Shown: positions 52,523 to 60,810 of the stretch, in pieces
Layout: the number at the start of each line of letters is the position of its first letter
How positions within the stretch are numbered: the first letter of the stretch is position 1
DNA from: JAWRCU01 sp033542235
Lineage (GTDB): Bacteria > Pseudomonadota > Alphaproteobacteria > Rhizobiales > Rhizobiaceae
DNA: 64,000 bases
Direction of reading: 5' to 3'
Assembly (NCBI RefSeq): GCF_033542235.1
Contig: NZ_JAWRCU010000012.1
Span: 62,001 to 126,000, forward strand
Translations under genes and position numbers: made by a program
The notes under the pieces: model-generated
Told to the model about the DNA's origin: nothing
The model's input: only the letters and a program-made list of their open reading frames with translations
The model's database searches: none

Positions 52523-52536
52523 TTGATGCACATCAA
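52523..52536. promoter_or_regulatory. FixK/FNR box upstream of the second usp
   Basis: TTGATGCACATCAA is a perfect anaerobox. At -41.5 it predicts a start near 52571, 22 nt before ATG 52593. Confidence 0.85.
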
Positions 52537-52592
52537 GGCTCACACGCGGAAATTGCGGTGATATGCTCCCGCGTCACCATGGAGCGAAAGCA

Positions 52593-53417
52593 ATGACCTC
52601 GAACACGATAATGGTGCAGCTGGATATCGATTCGGCCCCCGCGCCGCGCTTGAACCTAGCTCGGGCGCTCGCTGACCGGTTCGAGGCGGATCTCATCGGC
52701 TTCGCCGCAGCCGAGCCTTATTTCGTCGTGTCGGCCGAGGGCGGCATGATCGCTTCCGAACTCATACGGCGAAGTGTCGACGACATCGAGCAGCGCCTCA
52801 AATCCCTGGAGCAGGAGTTCGAGGCGCTGACTAAGGGCGCTGCCGGCGCCTCCTGGCGCGGCTTTGTAGGCGATCCCACCCGCCTACTCGCACTTCATTC
52901 GCGCGCTGCCGACCTGATCGTGACCGGCGCGCCGGCGCCGGGAATTGCAAACGACTATCAACGCACCATCGACGCCGGGTCGCTGATCCTTTCGGCCGGG
53001 CGGCCTATCTTGGTGGCCTCGGAAAAGCCAGAGCCGGTCCGGTTCGAGAGCATCGTGGTCGCGTGGAAGGACGCGCGGGAGGCGCGCCGCGCGATGGTTG
53101 ACGCCTTGCCTTTCCTCACTCGGGCCAAGGATGTTCTGGTGGTTACCGTTGAGGAGGCCGAGCCAAAGGAGGCGCGTGAGAGCGTGGCTGAAGTCGTTCA
53201 CTTTCTCGCCAAGCATGGGGTGAAGGCACGTTCCGAGGTTATCGACGTCGACGTCTCGCAAGCGGTGGATGCGATGACCACGGTTGCAGCTGATCTGGGC
53301 GCCAACCTGATCGTGTCCGGCGGCTACGGGCATAGCCGTCTGCGCCAATGGGCTTTCGGCGGGGTGACGCGCTCGCTCCTGCAGGAAACGGGGCTGCACC
53401 GGCTGATCTCGAACTAA
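52593..53417 (+). CDS. Universal stress protein (UspA family)
   Basis: 274 residues from ATG 52593, eight nt after GGAG. Two Usp halves: IMVQLDIDSAPAPRLNLARA with AADLIVTGAPAPGIAN, and FESIVVAWKDAREARRAMVD with LIVSGGYGHSRLRQWAFGGV, which carries the G-x2-G-type nucleotide motif. It is a paralogue of the Usp at 17224. Its promoter carries a perfect FixK box at a close distance. Confidence 0.9.
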   Translation: MTSNTIMVQLDIDSAPAPRLNLARALADRFEADLIGFAAAEPYFVVSAEGGMIASELIRRSVDDIEQRLKSLEQEFEALTKGAAGASWRGFVGDPTRLLALHSRAADLIVTGAPAPGIANDYQRTIDAGSLILSAGRPILVASEKPEPVRFESIVVAWKDAREARRAMVDALPFLTRAKDVLVVTVEEAEPKEARESVAEVVHFLAKHGVKARSEVIDVDVSQAVDAMTTVAADLGANLIVSGGYGHSRLRQWAFGGVTRSLLQETGLHRLISN

Positions 53418-53433
53418 CTCTGGTCCTCGAACC

Positions 53434-54066
53434 TCACCTCGGCCGGCGGACGGCTCGTACCGTTCCGATGTTTCCGCCCCCACAAAAAAACCGATCGCCG
53501 CCGTCGGATTCGAGCCCTGACACATGCACGCCGGGCGGCATCTCGAGCCGTTCGAGGACCTTTCCGGTTTTCGGATCGACGCGCCTCAAATCGCTCTCGT
53601 CCCCTTCCCAGGTCGCATGCCAGAGTTCGCCGTCGACCCAACTGACGCCGGTGACGAAGCGGTTCGACTCGATGGTGCGAAGAATGACGCCTGTTTCGGG
53701 ATCGATCTGGTAGATTTTCCGATCCCTATACTGGCCCACCCAGAGCGCCCCCTCGGCCCAGGCGAGGCCGGAGTCGCCGCCTCCGCCGGGCGCCGGGATC
53801 GTGGCGAGCACGCTGCCGGTGTTCGGGTCGATCTTCCGGATGCTGTCCTCAGCGATCTGATAGAGATGCTGTCCGTCGAAGGCCGTCCCGGCATGCGCGG
53901 CAACATCGATCGACTGCGCCATCTTCCCGCTCTCAGGGTCGAAGGCGTTCAGCCTGTCTCCGGATGCAAACCAGACGTTCTGACCGTCAAACGTGACACC
54001 ACCCACCTGGTCGACACCGGGGAAGGGTCCATATTCACGGAGGATTTCGGCTTGAGCTCGTTTCAT
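53434..54066 (-). CDS. Beta-propeller (Vgb/glutamine-cyclotransferase-like) protein
   Basis: 210 residues from ATG 54066. Repeats of about 40 residues end in GVTFDGQNVWFASGDRLNAF, AFDGQHLYQIAEDSIRKIDP, LAWAEGALWVGQYRDRKIYQ and GVSWVDGELWHATW, a pattern of NHL/Vgb-type or glutaminyl-peptide cyclotransferase-like propellers. No signal peptide is seen, so it is probably cytoplasmic. It lies 105 bp downstream of the TPR-type regulator on the same strand. Its activity is unknown. Confidence 0.7.
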   Translation of the reverse strand: MKRAQAEILREYGPFPGVDQVGGVTFDGQNVWFASGDRLNAFDPESGKMAQSIDVAAHAGTAFDGQHLYQIAEDSIRKIDPNTGSVLATIPAPGGGGDSGLAWAEGALWVGQYRDRKIYQIDPETGVILRTIESNRFVTGVSWVDGELWHATWEGDESDLRRVDPKTGKVLERLEMPPGVHVSGLESDGGDRFFCGGGNIGTVRAVRRPR

Positions 54067-54171
54067 GCTTTCATCCTAAACGGTTTGCGCGGAAGTGTCC
54101 CGGCGTTCGCGATCAATCCCGCAGCAGAGAAGTCCAGGGCGGATCGTCCCACGACACCCGTGAGCGCCTTT

Positions 54172-55392
54172 CTAGTCGCTCGGCAGCGGCCCGGGGAGTA
54201 ACAATGCTGTCGGGAATCCCGGTACGGGCGGGGTCATCCAACGACGCGATGGCCCGCGGCCGAAAGACTGCACCTTGCCGGCCGCAGCAAGCGTATCGAG
54301 TGCCCGCTGCACGGTGCGCGAGCTCGCGCCAAGCGCGATCGCGAGTGCCGAGCTCGACCAGGACTCGCCGTCCGCCAGTAGCGCGAGCACCGCCGCATGC
54401 TGCTCTTCGACAGGAGGCGCCAGGACGACGACGTCGCGCGCGTGGCGCGGCTTGAGGGCGAAGCCGCGCTCCGTTGCACGCACCTCTGCCAGGGTTCCAA
54501 GCTCGGCGCGAAGCCGTCCGGCTTCCACCCTGAGGCGTGCGCGATGCGATTCATCGGCGTGCTTGGCCCGGAAGGCCCGCGCAAGGAGAGTGCTTCGTGG
54601 CACGTCTTTTGGCCAGGCCTCGCCAAGCGCGCGTGCCAGCGCGAACAAGACCGGGCGCGTCGCGAGCGAAATCACCGTGCCGCCCTCCCGCACGACGTTG
54701 CGGCATGCGTCCACGACCAGCGCGCCCGACGTGAACAGGGCTTCGACTTCATCGAGCAGGAGGGGGCGCTCCTCACCCCGCGCGATAAGTCGGGCCGCCG
54801 GCGTGTTCATTGCAAGCAATGCGCTTTCGACCTCCGCCGCCAGCGCTCGGATCCCTGCCGCGCGCGCGGCGTCCTTCGCCCGTGCGAGCGCGGCGCGTGC
54901 CGCCTTCGTGTCCACGCGCCGGATTGCGATCCCGGCGGCCGCCAGCTCATGGGCAGCCATGAGCGAAGGCGGAAGCGGCAGGGGGTCGAGCCCGTCAAGC
55001 TTGCGCTCGGCTTCATCGAGCCGGCCGACCAGGAGAAGGCGCCGGATCTCGAGGTTTTTCGCATGCGCAGCGTTCAATTTGTCGCCGCGCGCTTCGAGCG
55101 TGGTCCGCGCTGCCTCGAGCGCCTTTTGCGGCCAGGTAAGATCGCGCGAGACGAGCGCGATTTCAGCCTCGGCGACGACGCATCGTGCGCGCGCCACCGC
55201 CTCCTTCGGGCCGAAGGCGCGCGCCGCGCTCTTCAGAAGAGCCTTCGCGCGAACGAAATCGCCGAGCTGGGCCATCGCGATGCCTCTGAGTGCAAGGGCA
55301 GGGGCATCGTCGCGCAGGGCGACCCGCTTTAGCGCGCCGAGCGGATCGCCTGCGGCGAGCGCCCGCGCCGCGGCCGTAATTATGGAGTCCAT
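54172..55392 (-). CDS. Helical-repeat regulator with C-terminal winged-helix-like domain
   Basis: 406 residues, rich in Ala and Arg. The N-terminal half is helical and repeat-like (AMAQLGDFVRAKALLKSAAR, AHAKNLEIRRLLLVGRLDEA), consistent with TPR-type repeats. The C-terminal end AVLALLADGESWSSSALAIA then LGASSRTVQRALDTLAAAGK VQSFGRG is a winged-helix DNA-binding layout. It is divergent from the DUF899 gene (97-bp gap) and upstream of the propeller gene, so it may regulate both. The exact family was not recognised. Confidence 0.6.
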   Translation of the reverse strand: MDSIITAAARALAAGDPLGALKRVALRDDAPALALRGIAMAQLGDFVRAKALLKSAARAFGPKEAVARARCVVAEAEIALVSRDLTWPQKALEAARTTLEARGDKLNAAHAKNLEIRRLLLVGRLDEAERKLDGLDPLPLPPSLMAAHELAAAGIAIRRVDTKAARAALARAKDAARAAGIRALAAEVESALLAMNTPAARLIARGEERPLLLDEVEALFTSGALVVDACRNVVREGGTVISLATRPVLFALARALGEAWPKDVPRSTLLARAFRAKHADESHRARLRVEAGRLRAELGTLAEVRATERGFALKPRHARDVVVLAPPVEEQHAAVLALLADGESWSSSALAIALGASSRTVQRALDTLAAAGKVQSFGRGPSRRWMTPPVPGFPTALLLPGPLPSD

Positions 55393-55489
55393 CGGAATCC
55401 CGACACAGTTGTAACTCTCACCCCGTGATCTCCTGGCCTATCTGTCCACGTGAACAAGCAATACGCGGCAGCGCAAAGGGAGCAAGACC

Positions 55490-56257
55490 ATGACGGAACA
55501 CAGCACCGGGACACGTAAAGAGTGGCTGGCGGCGCGGCTCGATCTGCTCGAGGCGGAGAAAGAGCTGACGCGGCGCAGCGACGAATTGGCGCGACAGCGG
55601 CAGGAACTGCCCTGGGTCCGGATCGACAAGGAATACCGCTTCGAGACCGATGAAGGCAGCGCCTCGCTTGCGGATCTCTTCCGGGGACGTTCGCAGCTAC
55701 TCGTCTATCATTTCATGTTCGGGCCCGACTACAAGGCGGGCTGTCCGTCTTGCTCGGCGATAGCGGATGGCTTCAACGGCGTCGTCGTCCACCTGGAGAA
55801 CCATGACGTTGCGTTCACCGCGGTGTCACGGGCGCCGCTCGCAAAACTGCAATCGTTCAAACAGCGCATGGGCTGGACGTTTCCCTGGGCGTCCTCCTTC
55901 GGCAGCGACTTCAATTACGATTTCAGCGTCGGTCTAACCGAGCAGCAGCAGCGAGAGGGAGGTGCTGAATACAACTATCGCCGCGAGTCGGCGTGGGGCG
56001 AGCCGGCGGGAGGTGCCAATTCGGGAGCTGCACCCTTCGCGGCAATGGCCGGAACCGATGTGGCCACCTTCATACGCGAGAGACCGGGCATGAGCGCGTT
56101 CGTGCTCGATGACGGCATCGTCTATCACACCTACTCTACCTATGCGCGTGGGCTGGACGGCCTCTGGGGGATGTACCAGTGGCTCGACCGCGCCCCCAAA
56201 GGACGCAACGAGACAGGCGCCTGGTGGCGCCACCACGACCAGTATAGTCAGGGCTGA
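55490..56257 (+). CDS. DUF899 thioredoxin-like protein
   Basis: 255 residues from ATG 55490. The DUF899 marks are LLEAEKELTRRSDELARQRQ, SLADLFRGRSQLLVYHFMFG and PDYKAGCPSCSAIADGFNGV, with a CPSC pair in a thioredoxin-like fold, then GLDGLWGMYQWLDRAPKGRN at the end. Function is unknown; a peroxidase- or reductase-like role is possible because of the CxxC. The next gene overlaps its stop. Confidence 0.85.
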   Translation: MTEHSTGTRKEWLAARLDLLEAEKELTRRSDELARQRQELPWVRIDKEYRFETDEGSASLADLFRGRSQLLVYHFMFGPDYKAGCPSCSAIADGFNGVVVHLENHDVAFTAVSRAPLAKLQSFKQRMGWTFPWASSFGSDFNYDFSVGLTEQQQREGGAEYNYRRESAWGEPAGGANSGAAPFAAMAGTDVATFIRERPGMSAFVLDDGIVYHTYSTYARGLDGLWGMYQWLDRAPKGRNETGAWWRHHDQYSQG

Positions 56258-56562
56258 TGATGTCGCTTCAGTCGAACGGCCCCGATGGGACACCGCCCGC
56301 CGACGGCGGATTCGCCAGAACGGCTAGTGTCACTGCAGGAACACGAAGGGTGGCCGACTGGCTCGGCCTCGCCGCGGCGCCGACCTTTGCGACGATGGCG
56401 CTTCTGACAGCGGCTTCGGGTGGCGCCGAGATGCCCTGCATGACCGCTCAGGATGCGTCGCCGCTCAGCGGAATGGTGCCGATGTATCTGCTGATGAGCG
56501 CTTTCCACCTGGCGCCCTGGCTGAAGCTGGTCTCGTGGCAAAAACCCTCACGGAGAACATGA
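56257..56562 (+). CDS. Small membrane protein
   Basis: 101 residues. ATG 56257 (or 56260) overlaps the DUF899 stop. Two helices can be seen (LGLAAAPTFATMALLTAASG and LSGMVPMYLLMSAFHLAPWL). The overlap suggests expression with DUF899. No family was recognised. Confidence 0.55.
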   Translation: MMSLQSNGPDGTPPADGGFARTASVTAGTRRVADWLGLAAAPTFATMALLTAASGGAEMPCMTAQDASPLSGMVPMYLLMSAFHLAPWLKLVSWQKPSRRT

Positions 56563-56580
56563 AAGGCGCGGCGCTGGTGA

Positions 56581-56702
56581 CTCCCGCGTGGGGAGAGGGT
56601 GGGGGTGCGACGCGCCCCATCCAAGCCGGAGGTGCCGTGCTTCAGCTAGCCTTGCAGGTTAATCGCGAGGCACCCCCACCCTGAATCCCCCCCACAAGGG
56701 AG
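56581..56702. repeat. Imperfect inverted-repeat element
   Basis: A G-rich arm at 56581-56608 (CTCCCGCGTGGGGAGAGGGT, then GGGGGTGC) is approximately complementary to 56670-56702 (GCACCCCCACCCTGAATCCC, then CCCCACAAGGGAG). The arms resemble the C/G-rich ends of the large repeat near 63450, so they may belong to one repeat family. Confidence 0.5.
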
Positions 56703-56768
56703 AGGGGGGGCACCGGCGCCGCACCCAATGCAATTCCCCCCGCCTCACGTGGCCAAGACCAGCTGTCG

Positions 56769-57011
56769 CTAGCGGTGCGACGCCGCTGCGATCGTCACGT
56801 TGGGCTTGCAAACAATCTTGACCTGGTCACCAGCGTCGAGCTGCTGCCCAATCGAGGTTTGGGCGAGGTAAGCCTGTCCATGTATGAAGCAAGCGACTGG
56901 ACTTGCGAATTCGGCGGGTACGCGGATCACCGCCCTCGCATTATCCGACGTGCACCCCTGCAGATCGGGTGTGCTGGCAAGCGAGCATACCAATATCAAG
57001 GCCGTGAGCAT
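56769..57011 (-). CDS. Small exported Cys-containing protein
   Basis: 80 residues from ATG 57011, with GGAGGAG just upstream; a longer frame to 57086 is less likely. The start MLTALILVCSLASTPDLQGC is a signal-like segment, then IRVPAEFASPVACFIHGQAY and LDAGDQVKIVCKPN. Cys residues (TPDLQGC, SPVACF, KIVCKP) may form a disulfide. Similar small hypothetical proteins occur in rhizobia. Function unknown. Confidence 0.6.
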   Translation of the reverse strand: MLTALILVCSLASTPDLQGCTSDNARAVIRVPAEFASPVACFIHGQAYLAQTSIGQQLDAGDQVKIVCKPNVTIAAASHR

Positions 57012-57187
57012 CTTCTCCTCCATTTTTATTTGTATGGATTGAAGGATATTCCCCGGAGCCCGCGCTCGCTGTGAGCTTTGCCACACTACGAACAGGCGAG
57101 ATTTTCCCGCTTGACTGGCTTTGGCCGCAGGCTAGGTTGGCAACAAAATACCGGCATTGTGCGCCGGACGGCAAAAACGCCTCGCAT

Positions 57188-57214
57188 GCCCCGCTTCGGC
57201 GGCGGCTGCGGGGC
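57188..57214 (+). terminator. Leader terminator hairpin before the amiC-like gene
   Basis: GCCCCGC (57188-57194) pairs with GCGGGGC (57208-57214), followed by TTTGTCATTTT. The hairpin is 24 bp before the TTG start of the amiC-like gene. A further stem CCGGC/GCCGG with a loop of about seven nt (A first, G fourth) lies upstream near 57151-57167. Such a leader fits ANTAR-protein antitermination. Confidence 0.6.
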
Positions 57215-57238
57215 TTTGTCATTTTGGGGTGGCGTGTT

Positions 57239-58372
57239 TTGAAACGGCGTATCGAGGTCGGTATCCTCTATTCCCGCTCGGGCGGGTATGATCTGGTGTC
57301 CGAGACCTGCCGTTCCGGCGCAATTCGCGCCATTGCCGAGATCAATGCCGATCCCGCAAGCAAGATCGAGCTTGTTCCGGTCGAGCGTGATCCGGAAGGC
57401 AATATCGATCGCTACGCCCCAGGCTGTGAGGACATTCTCAGGCACAGCACGGCCCGACACGTGGTCGGCTGCGTCACCTCATGGAGCCGTAAGGAGGTGA
57501 TCCCAGTCCTGGAGAAGGCCGGCGGCACCTTGTGGTATGCATGTCCCTATGAGGGTTTCGAGGCGAACGAGCATGTCGTCTACATGCATGCCTGTCCCAA
57601 CCAGCACCTGGTGCCGCTGCTCGCCTATGTCGTTCCGCGCTTCGGCGCCAACGGTTTCCTCCTGGGATCCAACTACATCTGGGGCTGGGAGACCAATCGC
57701 GTGGCCCGCGATTTGCTCGCCGATGCTGGAGGGCAGGTTCTGGGCGAGCGTTACCTTCCGCTCGGCGAGACCGATGTGTCGCGTCTGGTGGCGGAGATAG
57801 AGGCGAGCAGGCCGGATTTTGTCCTCAGCAATCTGATCGGCCCGTCATCCCATTCCTTCATCGCAGCCTATGCCGAGCTCGGGCGGCGCGATCCGCATTT
57901 TCGGCCGGAGCGCTGCCCGATCCTGTCCTGTAACCTGACCGAATGCGAGCTGCCGGCGATCGGCGAGGCCGGCAACGGGCACCTGTCGGTCGGGCCCTAT
58001 TTCCACGATCACTTGCCGGCCGGGCGCCGTGCCTCTGACGTAGCTCGGGACAGCACCACGCCTGGCTCTTCGCTCGAGGCCGCCGCCTATGCGTCGGTCC
58101 GCGTGTTGGCCGAGATCCTGGCGCGCAATCCCGATGCTCGCTGGACGGACCTGCCGAACGCATTTTCGGGCGCGACATTTCAAACCCCGTTCGGCGACAT
58201 AAGGATCGACCCGCGGACCCAGCACGCCACGCTCCCCGTCGAGATCGGGCAGATCGATGGAACGGGATTCAGGACGGTGAGCTTGACGAAGGACGTTGCT
58301 CCCGATCCCTATCTGTCGCGCTACGACCGCGCCGAGACATTCGGCCGGGCCCGCCTGAGGGTCGTTTCATGA
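57239..58372 (+). CDS. amiC: AmiC-like amide sensor (periplasmic-binding-fold)
   Basis: 377 residues from TTG 57239, seven nt after a GGGGTGG site; the frame to 57071 crosses the leader hairpin. The fold is that of ABC branched-chain/amide-binding proteins without a signal peptide (RRIEVGILYSRSGGYDLVSE, then LLGSNYIWGWETNRVARDLL). In Pseudomonas AmiC binds amides and restrains the antiterminator AmiR. Here the ligand may be formamide or acetamide, given the formamidase gene downstream. It overlaps amiR by ATGA. Confidence 0.85.
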   Translation: MKRRIEVGILYSRSGGYDLVSETCRSGAIRAIAEINADPASKIELVPVERDPEGNIDRYAPGCEDILRHSTARHVVGCVTSWSRKEVIPVLEKAGGTLWYACPYEGFEANEHVVYMHACPNQHLVPLLAYVVPRFGANGFLLGSNYIWGWETNRVARDLLADAGGQVLGERYLPLGETDVSRLVAEIEASRPDFVLSNLIGPSSHSFIAAYAELGRRDPHFRPERCPILSCNLTECELPAIGEAGNGHLSVGPYFHDHLPAGRRASDVARDSTTPGSSLEAAAYASVRVLAEILARNPDARWTDLPNAFSGATFQTPFGDIRIDPRTQHATLPVEIGQIDGTGFRTVSLTKDVAPDPYLSRYDRAETFGRARLRVVS

Positions 58373-58968
58373 GCCGGACCGCGCGTATCCCCAATCTCGG
58401 CGGCGCCAAGGCGTTCGTCCTGCACCGGCCTCACGGGACCGTCAGCAGCATCATCCGGCAGCTCTCGGCAATCGGCCTCGCCGCGACCGACTGCTGGCCG
58501 GAATTGCCGGCCGAGGTGCTTGCGGCGGATTTTGTCTTCTTCGACGCGGATCTCGGTTTCGATCAGCAGTTTCCGTGGGCGCCCGGTAGGGCGCCTATGC
58601 CGATGATCGCCCTGATCGGCTCGGAAGCACCGGGACGGATCGAATGGGCGCTCACCCATGCCGATGCGCAGCTGCTGAAGCCTGTCGGCAATGCCGGCGT
58701 CTACAGCGCGCTGCTGATCGCCCGGCAAAACTTCGAGGCTCGCCGGCGCCTTGCCGACGAGATCGAGTCGCTGCGCGAGCGCGTGGCCGAGCGCCAGACG
58801 ATCGTGCGGGCAGTCGCTGCGCTGTCGGCGCGGGGCGTCGATGACGAACGCGCCTATGCGCAACTGCGCTCTTTTGCGATGAGCTGGCAGGTCAGTCTCG
58901 AAGAGGCCGCACGGCGCATCGTGGCGATGAGGGAGGAGGATGGCGGTGACCAGTCCCATCGCGCCTGA
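58369..58968 (+). CDS. amiR: AmiR-like ANTAR-domain antitermination regulator
   Basis: 199 residues. The N-terminal part resembles a degenerate receiver (FVLHRPHGTVSSIIRQLSAI). A coiled coil (FEARRRLADEIESLRERVAE) leads into an ANTAR domain (GVDDERAYAQLRSFAMSWQV). ANTAR proteins bind leader RNA and prevent a terminator from forming. It is coupled to amiC by ATGA and overlaps the permease gene by 29 bp. Confidence 0.88.
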   Translation: MSRTARIPNLGGAKAFVLHRPHGTVSSIIRQLSAIGLAATDCWPELPAEVLAADFVFFDADLGFDQQFPWAPGRAPMPMIALIGSEAPGRIEWALTHADAQLLKPVGNAGVYSALLIARQNFEARRRLADEIESLRERVAERQTIVRAVAALSARGVDDERAYAQLRSFAMSWQVSLEEAARRIVAMREEDGGDQSHRA

Positions 58969-59854
58969 CTTGCCCGTCTCGCCGGAAATTCCTGTCAAGC
59001 CACAGGCCGGCATCCTGCGGCGGCTGATGAAGCGGCCTCTGGCCGTAACGGGTTTGTTGATCATAGCCGTGACGGTCGCAGGCGCCATCCTGGCGCCGTG
59101 GCTCACGGCCTACGACCCGAACGAGCAGCTTTTCGATGGATTGACGCTCGAGGGCGCGCCGCTGCCGCCGAACGGCAGCTTCTGGTTGGGCACCGATCTG
59201 CTCGGCCGAGACCTGCTGACCCGCATTCTGTTCGGGGCGCGAACCTCGCTCATCATCGGCATCGTCGCCAATGGCGTAGCGCTCCTCATCGGATCGCTGG
59301 TCGGTGTCACGGCCGGCTATTTCCGCGGCTGGATCGGCAGCACGCTGATGCGCTTCACAGACCTGATGATGGCCTTTCCTGCGCTGCTGCTTGCCATCTG
59401 CCTGGCGGCCGTTTTCAGGCCGAGCCTCTGGATCGTTGCCCTGGTGATCGCGCTGGTGAACTGGGTGCAGACCGCGCGCGTCGTCTACACCGAGACGAGC
59501 TCGCTCGCCGAGCGCGAGTTCATCGCGGCGGAGCGGACGATCGGTGCGGGCACGCCGCGCATCCTCCTGCGCCACATCTTGCCGCATCTTCTGCCGCTCA
59601 TCATAGTGTGGGGCACGCTCGGCATTTCGACCACCGTGCTTCTCGAAGCGACGCTGAGCTATCTCGGCATCGGCGTGCAGCCGCCAACGCCATCTTGGGG
59701 CAACATCATCTTCGAGAACCAGACCTATTTCCAGGCGGCGCCCTGGCTCGTCTTCTTCCCGGGCGCTGCGATCCTTGCGCTGGCGCTTGCCTTCAACCTG
59801 GTCGGCGACGCGCTCCGCGACATCCTCGACCCGACGCAGCGGGGGCGGGCATGA
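58940..59854 (+). CDS. Peptide/amide ABC transporter permease, DppC-type
   Basis: 304 residues from ATG 58940, with GGAGG upstream. N-terminal helix LAVTGLLIIAVTVAGAILAP, the WLGTDLLGRDLLTRILFGAR motif and EAA-type loop (REFIAAERTIGAGTPRILLR) are DppC/OppC hallmarks. It overlaps amiR and the next permease gene, so the operon is compact. Confidence 0.92.
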   Translation: MAVTSPIAPDLPVSPEIPVKPQAGILRRLMKRPLAVTGLLIIAVTVAGAILAPWLTAYDPNEQLFDGLTLEGAPLPPNGSFWLGTDLLGRDLLTRILFGARTSLIIGIVANGVALLIGSLVGVTAGYFRGWIGSTLMRFTDLMMAFPALLLAICLAAVFRPSLWIVALVIALVNWVQTARVVYTETSSLAEREFIAAERTIGAGTPRILLRHILPHLLPLIIVWGTLGISTTVLLEATLSYLGIGVQPPTPSWGNIIFENQTYFQAAPWLVFFPGAAILALALAFNLVGDALRDILDPTQRGRA

Positions 59855-60771
59855 TCGCCTATCTCGGCCGCCGGGTGATCCAGTCGCTGCTCATCCTGTT
59901 CGGCGTGTCGCTGATCACCTTTGCGCTGCTCTATCTGCTGCCGGCCGATCCCGTGCGGCAGATCGCCGGCCGCAGCGCCACGCCCGAAACCGTCGAGAAC
60001 ATCCGGCGTCAGCTCGGACTCGATCAGCCCTTCGTCATCCAGTACTGGCGGTACCTCATCAATCTCCTCAGCGGCGATCTCGGCCGCTCCTATATCCAGC
60101 GCTCGCAGGTTACGGAGCTCATCGCCTCGCGGCTGCCGGCGAGCCTTCTCCTGATGGTCGGCGCCATCTTCTGCGAGGTGGCGATCGGCCTCACGATGGG
60201 GATTGTCGCCGCCGTCAAGCGCGGCACGGCGGTCGATCAGACGCTAATGGTGAGCTCCTTTGTCGGCGTGTCGGCACCGCAATTCGTCGTCGGTCTTCTG
60301 CTTCTCTATCTGTTTTCCGTGAAGCTCGGCTGGCTGCCGATCGGCGGCTATGGCACATGGCGCCACCTCGTGCTGCCGTCCCTCACGCTCGGTGTGCTGG
60401 GGGCCGGCTGGTATTCGCGCATGATGCGATCGTCGATGATCGACGTGCTGCGCCAGGACTATATCCGCACCGCGCGTGCCAAAGGGCTTGCCCGCCGCGC
60501 CATCCTTTTCAGCCATGCGCTCCCCAACGCAATCCTGCCGGTGATCGCCATGATCGGCATCGACGTCGGCATCTTCATGGGCGGCATCGTGGTGGTCGAG
60601 AGCGTGTTCGGCTGGCCGGGCATCGGCCAGCTCACCTGGCAGGCGATCCAGCGCGTCGACATTCCGATCATCATGGGCGTCACGCTGGTCTCGGCCTGCG
60701 CGATCGTCATAGGTAACCTCGTCGCCGACATCGTCGCCCCCTTCATCGACCCCCGCATCAAGCTCAGATGA
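59851..60771 (+). CDS. Peptide/amide ABC transporter permease, DppB-type
   Basis: 306 residues from ATG 59851 (ATGA overlap). Start YLGRRVIQSLLILFGVSLIT and the EAA-type loop (QDYIRTARAKGLARRAILFS) are DppB/OppB features, with the C-terminal VVESVFGWPGIGQLTWQAIQ. It pairs with the DppC-type permease. Confidence 0.93.
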   Translation: MIAYLGRRVIQSLLILFGVSLITFALLYLLPADPVRQIAGRSATPETVENIRRQLGLDQPFVIQYWRYLINLLSGDLGRSYIQRSQVTELIASRLPASLLLMVGAIFCEVAIGLTMGIVAAVKRGTAVDQTLMVSSFVGVSAPQFVVGLLLLYLFSVKLGWLPIGGYGTWRHLVLPSLTLGVLGAGWYSRMMRSSMIDVLRQDYIRTARAKGLARRAILFSHALPNAILPVIAMIGIDVGIFMGGIVVVESVFGWPGIGQLTWQAIQRVDIPIIMGVTLVSACAIVIGNLVADIVAPFIDPRIKLR

Positions 60772-60810
60772 ACCAGACCGGACAATAACTTCAGAGAAAG
60801 GGAACCCGCA

